From Chersky-840 sp963838775 (GTDB lineage Bacteria > Actinomycetota > Acidimicrobiia > Acidimicrobiales > UBA8190), in assembly GCA_963838775.1 (NCBI GenBank), contig CAWISP010000009.1, positions 62,001 to 126,000 of the forward strand: a stretch of 64,000 nt of DNA. The letters are read 5' to 3'. Position 1 is the first letter of the stretch; every line of letters starts with the position of its first letter. Both the position numbers and the translations under genes were made by a program. The notes under the pieces were generated by a model. The model had not been told where the DNA came from, did not search any database, and was given only the letters and a program-made list of their open reading frames with translations. This document shows, piece by piece, positions 17,001 to 25,268 of the stretch.

Positions 17001-18185
17001 TCACCCTGATGTCGTGGTCGTGGTGGTCGCAGGTGTCGTGGTCGTGGTGGTCGCAGGCGAGGTCGTAGTCGTCGTCGGAGGTGCCGTCGTCGTTGTTGTC
17101 GTGGTGGTGGTGGTGGTCGGAGTCGTCGTCGTCGTGGTCGTCGTCGTTGTTGTTGTCGTCGTGCTCGTGGTCGTGGTCGTCGGCGGCGGCGACGTCGTGG
17201 TCGTCGGTGGTGTCGTGGTGCCCGACACGCCGGTTCCCGCTGTCGTCACAGGGCTCGTGGTCGTGGGGTCGGGCGACGATGAAGCCGTCCTGACCGTGCC
17301 GTTCGACTTCGTCGTCGTGGACGGTCGTTGCGTCGTCCGCTCGGGCGATGCCGCCTTCGCCGCTGACGTTGTCGGCGTCGAGCTCGGGTTCGCCGAGATC
17401 GTCACTTGACCCGCTTGGGACGCGAGCACCATCTGTCGGAGGCGGGACATGACCGTACCGGAATTGGGAGCTGTCGTCCCGCTCGTGGGGTCTGACGATG
17501 GCGCCGTCCCTGATCTCGGTGTGGTCGTCGTGGTCGCCGACGTACGGCCGGCGAGGGGCGGCGACGACGAGAGTCCGAAGACCAGTGCCAGGAGCCCACC
17601 TATCAGGATTAGAATCGCGGCGCCCCCCATATACAGACGCGCATCGCGGCGGAAGGCCGGCCGCGACGTGTTGGCGAGGCTCCTGGACTCGCGGGGGGTG
17701 ACTTGAACCTCGCGGTGGGAATCTTGCCGTATGGCGCGATCGGAACCTTGGGCCGGAGTCGCCGAGGGGATCTGAGGCTCCGGGTGCTCATCCGTGGAGG
17801 CCAGGGTCAACTCGTCGATCGGGTCGTAGCCGATCACCTCGCCGCGCTTTACCAACGACGTGGGTCTGCCGAGGAAGAATCGGCGCCACTCGTATCGCCT
17901 CAAGGGATCGGGACGCCACTCCGCGTTCGGACTGTCCTTGGGCTCGGTGGTGGCACCGGGTCCCGTGTACGGACTCGGCGCCTGGCCGGATGGCCCTTCC
18001 ATTCCCCTCGGTCCAGTTCCCGGGGAGACGTGATCCGGGTGCAGTTCAGGCGCGTACCAGTGTCCGTCCGATGCCTGCCACCACCCCGGGGGCGGTGATG
18101 GGGTCCAGTCCGGGTGCAGCTCCGGCGCGTACCACTTGCCGTCGTTTGCGAACCACCAGCCGGGACCCTGCGATACGTCACTCAC
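17001..18185 (-). CDS. membrane protein with two WW-type repeats and a Thr-rich exported tail
   Basis: 394 residues. Two N-terminal repeats, GPGWWFANDGKWYAPELHPD at about 8-26 and PPGWWQASDGHWYAPELHPD at about 32-51, resemble the repeats seen before membrane anchors in many Acidimicrobiia proteins (related in style to DUF2510). A linker of about 130 residues leads to one membrane helix near 186-206, and the rest is low complexity, ending in about 80 residues that are nearly all Thr and Pro. The N-terminal repeats would be cytoplasmic and the Thr/Pro tail outside, probably a stalk or O-glycosylated wall segment. The tail rests on a GTnGT-type repetitive DNA tract at 17,014-17,210 that may be length-variable. 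Confidence 0.75.
   Translation of the reverse strand: MSDVSQGPGWWFANDGKWYAPELHPDWTPSPPPGWWQASDGHWYAPELHPDHVSPGTGPRGMEGPSGQAPSPYTGPGATTEPKDSPNAEWRPDPLRRYEWRRFFLGRPTSLVKRGEVIGYDPIDELTLASTDEHPEPQIPSATPAQGSDRAIRQDSHREVQVTPRESRSLANTSRPAFRRDARLYMGGAAILILIGGLLALVFGLSSSPPLAGRTSATTTTTPRSGTAPSSDPTSGTTAPNSGTVMSRLRQMVLASQAGQVTISANPSSTPTTSAAKAASPERTTQRPSTTTKSNGTVRTASSSPDPTTTSPVTTAGTGVSGTTTPPTTTTSPPPTTTTTSTTTTTTTTTTTTTTPTTTTTTTTTTTAPPTTTTTSPATTTTTTPATTTTTTSG
17014..17210. repeat. low-complexity GTCGTGGTG tract encoding the Thr-rich tail
   Basis: Nearly 200 bases composed of GTC, GTG and GTT triplets on the plus strand, i.e. Thr codons (ACC, ACG, ACA, AAC-like variants) on the minus strand. The plus strand is open too and would give a poly-Val frame, which I consider a shadow. 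Confidence 0.85.
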
Positions 18186-18683
18186 GGTTCAGTGCCTCGA
18201 TTTTGTGACGGTGATTGCCTCACGCTACCCACGCCCAGAACTTGTTGCCATCGTCAACTTTGTGGAACTTGGAGCTCCCGAGCGACGAATCCTGACGTCC
18301 CGGACCGGGCCACCGCACCTTCAGGTCCGATTCTACGAGCCCGGGCTCCGATGTGTACCTCCTGCGCCCGTCCTCGCCCGATGCGTGCCCGGGGCGCCCC
18401 AGCGCGTCCGAACGGTGTGGAGTCACGGTTCGGAGCGCGACGACGTCGTCGTCGCGTCGTTGTCACTGACCCGGAAGAGCACGACATCATGCCGCGTGTT
18501 GTTCGAGCTCGAGCCCTTCGTGGAACGAGACGAAGGTCGAACCGTTCGGTTTACGCTTTCGAGGCCCGTCCCCAAGGTGAACGACGCGTGACAGTTGCGT
18601 GACCGATGCGTGCGGGAAGCGGTCCGACGTAACCACCCGCCGGCGCGAATTCACACCATCCGTGATGGGATTCAAGTTCCCGG
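18186..18683. other. intergenic stretch, no supported gene
   Basis: About 500 bases upstream of the WW-repeat gene. A plus-strand frame is open from 18136 to 18591 but starts inside the WW-repeat gene and has no motif; another (18599-18928) contains WCRRCLYGRFDCLDCG, a weak cysteine pattern. Neither is convincing. Confidence 0.35.
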
Positions 18684-18965
18684 ATGGTTGGTGTCGACGA
18701 TGCCTCTATGGGAGGTTCGACTGTCTCGACTGCGGCGCGGCCGCCTCGGAATGTCCGGCTGGCGAGAAGGCTGACCACCGCGCAAAAAGGAGTCGTTGCC
18801 ATCGTCATCGAGTGCGTCGACAAGAGTTGCACGGTCGTGGGAAGCGGTTTCGCCCTCGACTGTCGATCACTGCAGGATGCGACGTGGGTCGTCGAGGACA
18901 TGGCAGCGCAGCGTGTCCGGTGGCGTGAGACGGCGCCCGGATTCTGGGTGGCCCGCGCTGGATGA
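18684..18965 (+). CDS. hypothetical small protein
   Basis: A 93-residue frame. The C-terminal half reads as a compact beta-rich unit (VVAIVIECVDKSCTVVGSGF, then TWVVEDMAAQRVRWRETAPGF) with two cysteines six or more residues apart, which looks more like coding sequence than the N-terminal half. The start is uncertain; a good AAGGAG motif at about 18786 precedes the better half but no standard start follows it. No family recognised. It is convergent with the response regulator gene. Confidence 0.3.
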   Translation: MVGVDDASMGGSTVSTAARPPRNVRLARRLTTAQKGVVAIVIECVDKSCTVVGSGFALDCRSLQDATWVVEDMAAQRVRWRETAPGFWVARAG

Positions 18966-18984
18966 CTCTCGACCGTCTCCGTGG

Positions 18985-19464
18985 TCAGCCCGGCGAAAAA
19001 AGGTCCAGCAACCGCAACACGGAACGCTCGACGTCATCGATCCGGAGCGGCTTCGTCATCCAAGCCACCGCTCCAGCTTGGATGTACCGCGACCTCTCTT
19101 CGTCATCTGCCGATAAGACCGCGATCGGCACCGTGGCTCGGAAGGCGGCGCGACCGAAATAGACCATGAGGTCCTGAGCGGCACAGTCGGGAAGATGCGA
19201 GTCCAGCAAGATGAGGCTCGGAGCACACGCGAAGGCCGAAAGCCGACCCTCGCGTCCACTTCCGGCCACAACCATTTGAGCGTTGTTCATGCGACGCACG
19301 ATTCGCGACAGGATGATCTGGCACTCCTGGTCGCCGCCGATGTAGAGAATGGTCCGTCGGGAGAGTTGGTCTACCGGATACCTTCGGCTTGCCTTACGGG
19401 ACGAGTGAGTCCGCGGCCCCGTGCCGCATCCGACCACGCGCAACCGGGAGGGTTGCTGTTCCAT
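18985..19464 (-). CDS. single-domain response regulator (CheY-like receiver)
   Basis: The frame to 19596 has an unlikely extension; ATG 19464 gives 159 residues. A receiver domain covers residues 37-155: RRTILYIGGDQECQIIL with Asp45 in the acidic pocket (the usual second acidic residue is replaced by Gly44), phosphoacceptor Asp88 in LILLDSHLP, the Ser118 switch in AVLSADDEE and Lys138 in MTKPL. There is no output domain, and the spacing is like the receivers attached to PAS-histidine kinases. No kinase gene is adjacent, so it would have to serve a distant kinase or work as a phosphate shuttle. Confidence 0.8.
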   Translation of the reverse strand: MEQQPSRLRVVGCGTGPRTHSSRKASRRYPVDQLSRRTILYIGGDQECQIILSRIVRRMNNAQMVVAGSGREGRLSAFACAPSLILLDSHLPDCAAQDLMVYFGRAAFRATVPIAVLSADDEERSRYIQAGAVAWMTKPLRIDDVERSVLRLLDLFSPG

Positions 19465-19642
19465 GACCACGTCTCGCACGTTACGGCGTGCAGTTGAACG
19501 CCGTGCAACGAAATGGGAACCGCCATATGAAAGGTAGGTGGACGGCCTGTTGCGTCGGCTGACCGAGACGGGTCCGATCGAGAATTTCCAGCTCAAGGAG
19601 GCCCGGTTGACGGCTCGGACGTCGTGACTACCATTCCGCCCT

Positions 19643-19819
19643 GTGAAGAAATGGCGCTACGGCCTGACGCCGTTGCCGCGGGACACGACCACCCCTGGAC
19701 ACCGGATCGAAGCGACCGTCGAGGCGGTTGTGCGCTCGCGTCGTGACCTCGGATGGGAGCTCGTGCGGAAAGCAGAACGCGACGGCTCCGAGTTGCTCGT
19801 CTTCCGACGTCCTGCCTAG
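19643..19819 (+). CDS. small DUF4177-like protein
   Basis: A 58-residue frame from GTG 19643: it opens KKWRYGLTPLPRD, has a helix EATVEAVVRSRRDLGWELVR and closes with SELLVFRRP. The pattern WxY...(L)GxxGWELV...(V)F(K/R)RP is that of the DUF4177 family, short proteins of unknown role. Its length and both end motifs fit. It stands alone between the response regulator gene and the next small gene. Confidence 0.55.
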   Translation: MKKWRYGLTPLPRDTTTPGHRIEATVEAVVRSRRDLGWELVRKAERDGSELLVFRRPA

Positions 19820-19997
19820 AAGGTCGTTTGAGCGCCGTGCATCGGTCCGGACCGCGCCCGTCCACGTACCGGTTGGGAGTGCGGAGCTTGAACTAGGCAC
19901 CGGCAGGGTCCGGCGCGCGACGCCACCGGTCGGGGCCTACGAGGCCGCCTACGGCGACGGTCGATGAGATTGCCGGTCGCCGGCCGTCCTCTTTGTG

Positions 19998-20324
19998 ATG
20001 GAGAGCATCCAGCGGTGGTGCCGGGTCACGGTCGTGGGCCCTGACGGCGCCGAGCTGGCCCGCCTCGTGCTCGACGGTCCGGGGGCACCAGACCTCGCCG
20101 CCGTGGACGACGTCGCCCGTCTGATGCTGGTGGTCGGTCGCCTCGGCGGTCGCATCATCCTGGACGAGGTCGCTCCCGCCACGGGGGCGATCCTCGAACT
20201 GGCCGGCCTAGGCGTCGAGGTGGAGGGGCAGGCCGAATTGGGGGAACAACCGCTCGGGGTCCAAGACGGCGAGGAACCAACTCATCCCGGCCACCTTGCC
20301 CCTCGAGATCTCGAGGACCTGTAG
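19998..20324 (+). CDS. small conserved actinobacterial protein, convergent with a sigma factor gene
   Basis: 108 residues from ATG 19998 (a GTG lies just before at 19995). The sequence has a STAS-like look: RVTVVGPDGAELARLVLDG, then DVARLMLVVGRLGGRIILDE, then ILELAGLGVEVEGQAELGEQ and a Pro-rich end. I recognise it as a recurrent small actinobacterial protein but not by a name. The last 117 bases overlap, in antisense, the 3' end of the SigG-like sigma gene. The codon usage and the amphipathic pattern persist through the overlap, so both genes seem to be real. Confidence 0.6.
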   Translation: MESIQRWCRVTVVGPDGAELARLVLDGPGAPDLAAVDDVARLMLVVGRLGGRIILDEVAPATGAILELAGLGVEVEGQAELGEQPLGVQDGEEPTHPGHLAPRDLEDL

Positions 20325-21257
20325 CGCCCACGGCGCGTACCCGCCGGCCGGATCGGGCCGGTACCGCCCGAACGCTGGGCAGCCGTTGGCGGACGTGGGA
20401 ACGAGGCGCGAGCCCCGGCATCCGCTCGGCCCCGGTTGGACCATGAACCGGCCGATGTTGGCGGCTCCCCGGATCCACATGGCGAACGGTGGCATCGACT
20501 GGACGGCGTCCTCGTGCAACATGCTCACCAGCCGCTCTATGTCGTAGCGCTGGAACGCGTCGACGTAGCGCTCGAGCAGCTCGGCGTCGGCGCCGTCCAA
20601 CGCGTCGTGCTCAGGCTCCCCCGGAAGGGCGCGCAGCGTGCTCCTGGCGCGTTGGAGTGCGCTGTTGATTGCGGCCACGCTCGTGTCGAGTAGCTCGGCC
20701 ACCTCGGCCACCTGCCAGCTCAGGACCTCGCACAGGATCAAAGCGGCACGCTGGCGGGCCGGAAGGTGCTGGAGGGCGGTCACGAAGGCGAGACGGATCG
20801 ATTCGCGGTACTGGGCGACCTCGGCCGGATCTGCTCCCTCGGGGGTGACGCGGGTATCGGGAACCGGCGTCACCCAGGTGGCTTCGGGCAACAGGGGTCC
20901 GAGGTGCGACTCATCAGGAGGCGATGCCGGGCCCATTTCCATGGGCCGGGCCCGCCGCTGGACCTGGCGTTGCATGTCGATGCACACGTTGGTGGCGATG
21001 CGATAGAGCCACGAGCGCACACTGGAACGCCCTTCGAACGACGCCGCATTCCGCCACGCCCGCACCATCGCTTCCTGGACCGCATCCTCGGCCTCGAAAC
21101 CGGAGCCGAGCATCCGGTAGCAGTAGCCGGTCAGCTCCCGACGGAACGGTTCCAGGTCGGAGAGAGCCAGAGGGACCTCGCGCACGGCCACGCCACCGCA
21201 TGTTACCGAGCCGAGGTCGAGCGAGCCGTCTGCCACCGGGAGTTGGACGGAGTCCAC
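20208..21257 (-). CDS. SigG/SigX5-type sigma factor with C-terminal SnoaL-like domain
   Basis: 349 residues. Region 2 spans FRRELTGYCYRMLGSGFEAE, DAVQEAMVRAWRNAASFEGR and SWLYRIATNVCIDM; region 4 spans ALQHLPARQRAALILCEVLS to LLDTSVAAINSALQRARSTL. After these comes an extra domain of about 130 residues (LLERYVDAFQRYDIERLVSM, HEDAVQSMPPFAMWIRG, up to FGLPLHLDA) like the SnoaL/NTF2 domain of TIGR02960 and M. tuberculosis SigG-type factors, which may replace a separate anti-sigma factor as a sensor. The start is either GTG 21257 or the GTG near 21185. No anti-sigma gene is adjacent. Confidence 0.85.
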   Translation of the reverse strand: MDSVQLPVADGSLDLGSVTCGGVAVREVPLALSDLEPFRRELTGYCYRMLGSGFEAEDAVQEAMVRAWRNAASFEGRSSVRSWLYRIATNVCIDMQRQVQRRARPMEMGPASPPDESHLGPLLPEATWVTPVPDTRVTPEGADPAEVAQYRESIRLAFVTALQHLPARQRAALILCEVLSWQVAEVAELLDTSVAAINSALQRARSTLRALPGEPEHDALDGADAELLERYVDAFQRYDIERLVSMLHEDAVQSMPPFAMWIRGAANIGRFMVQPGPSGCRGSRLVPTSANGCPAFGRYRPDPAGGYAPWALQVLEISRGKVAGMSWFLAVLDPERLFPQFGLPLHLDA

Positions 21258-21624
21258 GGTCAGGAGTCATCGGTGCTCGTCCGCCCGCCGGTCTAGACCC
21301 GTCACGGCCTGGGCATCAAACGGGCTTGTCTCGGGGTCCGGTCAGGGACACGCCCGATGTCGTGCTCGTCGGCCGGGGCGCAGACTGAAGCGATGGTGGC
21401 GGCGGGGTGGAGCACCGGGCGCGATCCGAGACGAGCTGCCGCTCCATCCCACCCGGATCCGTTGGCACGCCCTCGCGGGATCGTGCTGGCGGTCTACCTC
21501 GTGGTGCACACGGTGCGCCGGCGAGCTCGTCTGCGATCCGCAAGTCCGCGGATGACAGGTTGACCGTTTGGCACGGCGTGAGGGATAGGGCTGGTCCGGT
21601 GGGGGAGTTCCGCCCATCACCTGG
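21258..21624. other. intergenic stretch
   Basis: About 370 bases between the sigma factor start and the tadA stop. It should hold the sigma gene promoter; no gene, RNA or repeat was recognised. Confidence 0.35.
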
Positions 21625-22104
21625 TCAGCGCCGGCCGGCGAAGAACTCCTCCAACACGGATCCGCACTCCTGGGCCAGGACTGCACCGGTCACCGGCACT
21701 TCGTGGTTGAGGCGCGGGTCGGCGCACAACTGGTAGAGGGAGCCACACGCCCCGGCCTTGAGGTCCACCGCCCCGAAGACGAGACGTCCCACGCGCGCCG
21801 CCACCAGGGCTCCCGCGCACATGGCACAGGGCTCGAGGGTGACGACGAGGGTGACGTCCCCGAGCCTCCAGGTGCCGAGGGCAGCAGCCGCGTCGCGCAG
21901 CGCCAGGATCTCGGCGTGAGCGGTGGGGTCGAACCGCAGCTCCCGCTCGTTGTGGCGCGCCGACACGACTTGCCCGTCCACGACGGCGACGGCACCCACG
22001 GGGACGTCGCCGTGGCCGATGGCCCGGGTGGCTTCGGCCAACGCGAGACGCATTGCCGCCTCGTCGTCCAGGCGTTCTCCCAGGTCGGTCGCGGTCTCAG
22101 CCAT
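21625..22104 (-). CDS. tadA: tRNA adenosine(34) deaminase TadA
   Basis: 159 residues from ATG 22104; the longer frame runs into the tRNA gene. The zinc deaminase signature is complete: His-Ala-Glu at 63-65 (His zinc ligand and Glu proton shuttle) and PCAMC at 92-96 (two Cys ligands). It converts A34 of tRNA-Arg(ACG) to inosine in the cytoplasm. FDPTAHAEILALRDAAAALG and the FGAVDLKAGACGSLY stretch are typical of TadA rather than of cytidine or guanine deaminases. The gene lies just downstream of tRNA-Ser(GGA) on the same strand. Confidence 0.93.
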   Translation of the reverse strand: MAETATDLGERLDDEAAMRLALAEATRAIGHGDVPVGAVAVVDGQVVSARHNERELRFDPTAHAEILALRDAAAALGTWRLGDVTLVVTLEPCAMCAGALVAARVGRLVFGAVDLKAGACGSLYQLCADPRLNHEVPVTGAVLAQECGSVLEEFFAGRR

Positions 22105-22167
22105 GGACAAACGGTAGGGCAGACGGCTGGGCGGGAGTTCCCCCCGCCTCGCCGCCGACCCGTCACG

Positions 22168-22252
22168 CGGAGGAGGTGGGATTTGAACCCACGGTGAGTT
22201 TCCCCACACACGATTTCCAGTCGTGCCGATTCGGCCGCTCTCGCACTCCTCC
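22168..22252 (-). tRNA. tRNA-Ser (anticodon GGA)
   Basis: On the minus strand it starts GGAGGAGTGCGAGAGCGG and ends CCCACCTCCTCC plus a G discriminator. The anticodon stem CACGA/TCGTG encloses the loop CTGGAAA, so the anticodon is GGA (UCC/UCU codons). A long variable arm is present. CCA is not encoded. The acceptor stem and T-arm are nearly identical to those of the tRNA-Ser at 11930-12016. Confidence 0.95.
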
Positions 22253-22311
22253 CGAGCTGCCGGTGCGCAGCAGCAGGGAGGCTATCGTCTGCCGTGCATT
22301 GCCCGGTGTTC

Positions 22312-22423
22312 CGTGCGACGGCCGGGTCCTGCGCAACGGTCTCCCGTGAACCGAGTCAGGGCCGGAAGGCAGCAGCTCTCAGCGGGTCAGGTCGTGTGCC
22401 GTAGCAAACCTGGCCGTCGCACC
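22312..22423 (+). ncRNA. ffs: 4.5S signal recognition particle RNA
   Basis: The conserved domain IV core GTCAGGGCCGGAAGGCAGCA lies at 22355-22374, containing the GGAA tetraloop and the asymmetric loop that binds Ffh. The outer stem is a perfect ten-base pair, TGCGACGGCC (22314-22323) with GGCCGTCGCA (22412-22421), and inner pairs GGT/ACC follow. The size, about 110 bases, fits the bacterial small SRP RNA. It targets nascent membrane proteins to the translocon with Ffh. Exact ends are estimated from the outer stem. Confidence 0.92.
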
Positions 22424-22527
22424 GATCACCGGCCTCCTCTCACGTGTGCCCGACACCCGCGTCGGCATCGAACGGGCGCCCTGGCCAGGCCGCCGGGAGC
22501 GCCCGGTCCCCCCGATAGGCTGCGTCC

Positions 22528-24654
22528 GTGGCCGATGCGGGCGACAAGGATCCCGTTCCCTACCAGTCTCTTTACCGTCGCTTCCGCCCGCAGCGCTTCG
22601 AGGAGGTGCTCGGACAGGAACACGTGAGCCTGGCCTTGAGAAACGCGGTGCGCGACGGCCGCGTCGGGCACGCATTTCTCTTCAGCGGCCCGCGCGGGAC
22701 CGGCAAGACGTCAACGGCCCGCATCCTCGCCAAGGCGTTGAATTGCGCCGCCCTCGAGGACGGCGAGCCGTGCGGGCGTTGCGACTCCTGCGTGGAGATC
22801 GCCCGGGGCTCTTCGCTCGACGTGCACGAGCTCGACGCGGCGTCGAACAACGGTGTCGACGCCATGCGCGATCTGGTGTCGCACGCCGCCCTCGGCACGC
22901 CCGGTCGATGGAAGGTCTACATCGTCGACGAGGTGCACATGCTCTCCACGGCGGCGTCGAACGCATTGCTGAAGACCCTCGAAGAGCCACCCGGCCATGT
23001 CGTGTTCGTGCTGGCCACCACCGACGCCCAGAAGGTGCTTCCCACTATCCGGAGCCGGACCCAACACTTCGAGTTCCGACTGCTCGGGTCCGAGACGCTG
23101 TCGGCGCTGCTCCACCAGGTTCGCACCGCCAGTGGTCTGGCCCTTCCCGACGAGGCACTCGACGCCGCTGTGCGCCGGGGCCGGGGATCGGCCCGCGACG
23201 CGCTGTCGGCTCTGGACCAGGTCGCCGCGGGCGGCATCGTCGACGACGACATCGAGGTGCTGGCCGAGCTCGCCGAGTCCCTGGCCGAGCGCGATCCTGC
23301 CCGGGCCCTCGTCGCGGTGGCGCACGCGTCCGAAGCAGGACGCGACCCGCAGCGCCTCGCCGCCGACCTCGCCGAGTACCTCCGACAGGGGTTCCTGGCC
23401 ATCGTGGCGGCCGAGCTCGTGAGCTTGTCCGGCGCCGACCGCTCCCGGGTCGAAGACACCGCTCGTCGCCTCGGGCTCCCCGCCTTGGTGCGCGCCCTGG
23501 AGGAGCTGGGACGGGCCCAGGTGGACATGCGCGACATCCCCGACCAGAGGGTGCATCTCGAGGTCGCGCTGATCAAGCTGACTCATCCGCAGGCCGACGA
23601 TTCCACCATCGCGTTGTTGGAGCGCGTCGAGCGACTCGAACGCGCCCTGGCCGAACGAGACACGGGCACCGGCGGTCCTCCGCCTCCGACCCCGTCCTCG
23701 CCGGCGCGCACACTCGAGGCTCCTCCCGCCCCACCCGGTGGACCGCCGCCGACGCGGGCGGCCACGCCCACGCCGACGGGGTCGGACACCACCCCCGAAG
23801 ACAGCGTCGTCGATGCCGGAGGCTCCACTCCGCCGCCCGGGGCACACGAGACCACCACCGATGCGGGTCCCCAGAGCGGCCCCGACCTGGCTCGGCGGAC
23901 GCTCGGGGCCGTCCGGCGGCAGAGCGGTTCGAGCCGGCGCATCCCCCGCTCCGACGGAGCGGGCGACCCGCCTTCGGGCCAGCCCGGTGGAGCCGACGCC
24001 GTCGTGGCGCGCCCGGGCCCCGACGCGGCTTCGGCGGCGCGCCCGGCTCCTGCCGGCACCGTTGCCACCCTGCCGTCACGCGACGAGCTCGTCCAGGTCT
24101 GGGGCGACGGGCTGCTCGCCCAGCTGCCGAACCGGGCGAGGGCTCGGTTCCGGGTGGGAAGGTTCCTCACCGTCGACGGGTCCGAGGCGGTCTTCGCGTT
24201 GCCCAACGAGACACACCGTTCGTACTGCGAGGAGGTCCGTCCCGACGTGGAGGCCGCCTTGGCGTCACGCTTCGGGACGGCGGTTCCCATCCGCCTCGTC
24301 GTCGACGTGGAGGACCCCGACGAGCCCAGCGCCCCCCGTCCCGCACGCGTGCCCACAGAGCCACCGTCGTCGGCGGGCCCGGCCGGACCCCGAAGCGGGG
24401 AAACGCCCCGTCCGGTTGCCCACGCGCCGGCACCGGCACCGCAGTCCGCAGCCCCCGACAACGACGACCCCCCCGACAACGACGACGCCCCCGACAACGA
24501 CGACGCCCCCGACAACGACGACGCCCCCGACAACGACGACGCCCCCGATCTCCTCGATCCCGCCGTACTGGCAGCCGAGACCGAGCCCGCCGGCGCCGGG
24601 CTCAGTCCCGAAGAACGGCTGAAGCAGGCATTCCCCGGCGCGCAGGAGGTGTAG
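22528..24654 (+). CDS. dnaX: DNA polymerase III subunit gamma/tau
   Basis: 708 residues from GTG 22528. The clamp-loader ATPase has Walker A GPRGTGKT at 54-61, the zinc cysteines 73, 82, 85 and 88, DEVHML and the sensor/arginine-finger region TIRSRTQHFEFR. A long Pro/Ala/acidic linker follows and then a folded C-terminal tau-like domain (LVQVWGDGLLAQLPNRARAR, FALPNETHRSYCEEV). Near the end are tandem APDNDD repeats. It loads the beta clamp and organises the replisome. No frameshift heptamer for a separate gamma product was seen. The usual ybaB gene between dnaX and recR is missing. Confidence 0.95.
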   Translation: MADAGDKDPVPYQSLYRRFRPQRFEEVLGQEHVSLALRNAVRDGRVGHAFLFSGPRGTGKTSTARILAKALNCAALEDGEPCGRCDSCVEIARGSSLDVHELDAASNNGVDAMRDLVSHAALGTPGRWKVYIVDEVHMLSTAASNALLKTLEEPPGHVVFVLATTDAQKVLPTIRSRTQHFEFRLLGSETLSALLHQVRTASGLALPDEALDAAVRRGRGSARDALSALDQVAAGGIVDDDIEVLAELAESLAERDPARALVAVAHASEAGRDPQRLAADLAEYLRQGFLAIVAAELVSLSGADRSRVEDTARRLGLPALVRALEELGRAQVDMRDIPDQRVHLEVALIKLTHPQADDSTIALLERVERLERALAERDTGTGGPPPPTPSSPARTLEAPPAPPGGPPPTRAATPTPTGSDTTPEDSVVDAGGSTPPPGAHETTTDAGPQSGPDLARRTLGAVRRQSGSSRRIPRSDGAGDPPSGQPGGADAVVARPGPDAASAARPAPAGTVATLPSRDELVQVWGDGLLAQLPNRARARFRVGRFLTVDGSEAVFALPNETHRSYCEEVRPDVEAALASRFGTAVPIRLVVDVEDPDEPSAPRPARVPTEPPSSAGPAGPRSGETPRPVAHAPAPAPQSAAPDNDDPPDNDDAPDNDDAPDNDDAPDNDDAPDLLDPAVLAAETEPAGAGLSPEERLKQAFPGAQEV
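24463..24545 (+). repeat. 18-bp tandem repeat inside dnaX (PDNDDA units)
   Basis: Five near-perfect copies of an 18-base unit, CCCGACAACGACGACGCC, encode PDNDDA repeats in the acidic linker near the C-terminus of the gamma/tau protein. The unit length keeps the frame, so copy-number changes would only alter linker length. Confidence 0.9.
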
Positions 24655-24656
24655 GC

Positions 24657-25256
24657 GTGTTCGCCGGCCCGTTGCAGGCTCTGGTGGACGAGCTCGGCCG
24701 CCTCCCCGGCATCGGGCCCAAGTCCGCGCAGCGCATCGCCTTCCATCTCTTGAAAGTGGCCCCCGAGGACGCCATGCGCCTCGCCGAGTCGATCGTGGCC
24801 GTGAAGGAACGCATCACCCTGTGCCCCCGGTGCTTCAACGTCGCCGAGGGCGATCTGTGTGCGATCTGCAGCGACGCGCGACGCGACGGCACGGTCTTGT
24901 GCGTGGTGGAGGACCCCCGCGACATCGTGGCGGTGGAGAAGACCCAGGAATTCCGAGGCCGGTACCACGTCCTGCACGGCGCCCTCAACCCGATCGAGGG
25001 GATCGGGCCGGACCAGCTGCGCGTCAAGGAGCTGCTCGGGCGCCTCGATGACGAAGCGATCACCGAGATCATCCTTTGCACCAACCCCAACCTCGAGGGT
25101 GAGGCCACCGCCATGTACCTGGCCCGGCTCCTGAAGCCGATGGGGCTCAGCATCACCCGCATCGCCAGTGGGCTGCCTGTCGGTGGGGACCTCGAGTACG
25201 CGGACGAGCTCACGCTCGGTCGAGCCCTCGAGGGCCGGCGCGAAGTCGACGCCTGA
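24657..25256 (+). CDS. recR: recombination mediator RecR
   Basis: 199 residues from GTG 24657, two bases after the dnaX stop, with AGGAGG seven bases upstream; the much longer open frame that contains it is a dnaX shadow. The protein has the helix-hairpin-helix LGRLPGIGPKSAQRIAFHLL, the four-cysteine zinc finger LCPRCF...LCAIC, and a Toprim domain with VLCVVEDPRDIVAVE and NPNLEGEATAMYLARLLKP. It loads RecA on gapped DNA together with RecO (and RecF). Cotranscription with dnaX is standard. Confidence 0.97.
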   Translation: MFAGPLQALVDELGRLPGIGPKSAQRIAFHLLKVAPEDAMRLAESIVAVKERITLCPRCFNVAEGDLCAICSDARRDGTVLCVVEDPRDIVAVEKTQEFRGRYHVLHGALNPIEGIGPDQLRVKELLGRLDDEAITEIILCTNPNLEGEATAMYLARLLKPMGLSITRIASGLPVGGDLEYADELTLGRALEGRREVDA

Positions 25257-25268
25257 CGACGCCTCGCG

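Noticed and set aside
17014..17409. Poly-valine frame on the plus strand
   Set aside because: Antisense of the Thr-rich tail of the WW-repeat protein; no membrane-protein or signal-peptide logic and no ribosome binding site.
18599..18928. Frame with WCRRCLYGRFDCLDCG as a zinc finger
   Set aside because: The Cys spacing is suggestive, but the remainder is Arg-rich nonsense overlapping a more plausible frame; not enough to call.
22446..24650. A 900-residue plus-strand open frame covering dnaX in another frame
   Set aside because: Arg/Pro/Gly-rich shadow of dnaX caused by high GC; only its last 600 bases, in frame by chance, are real and are recR.
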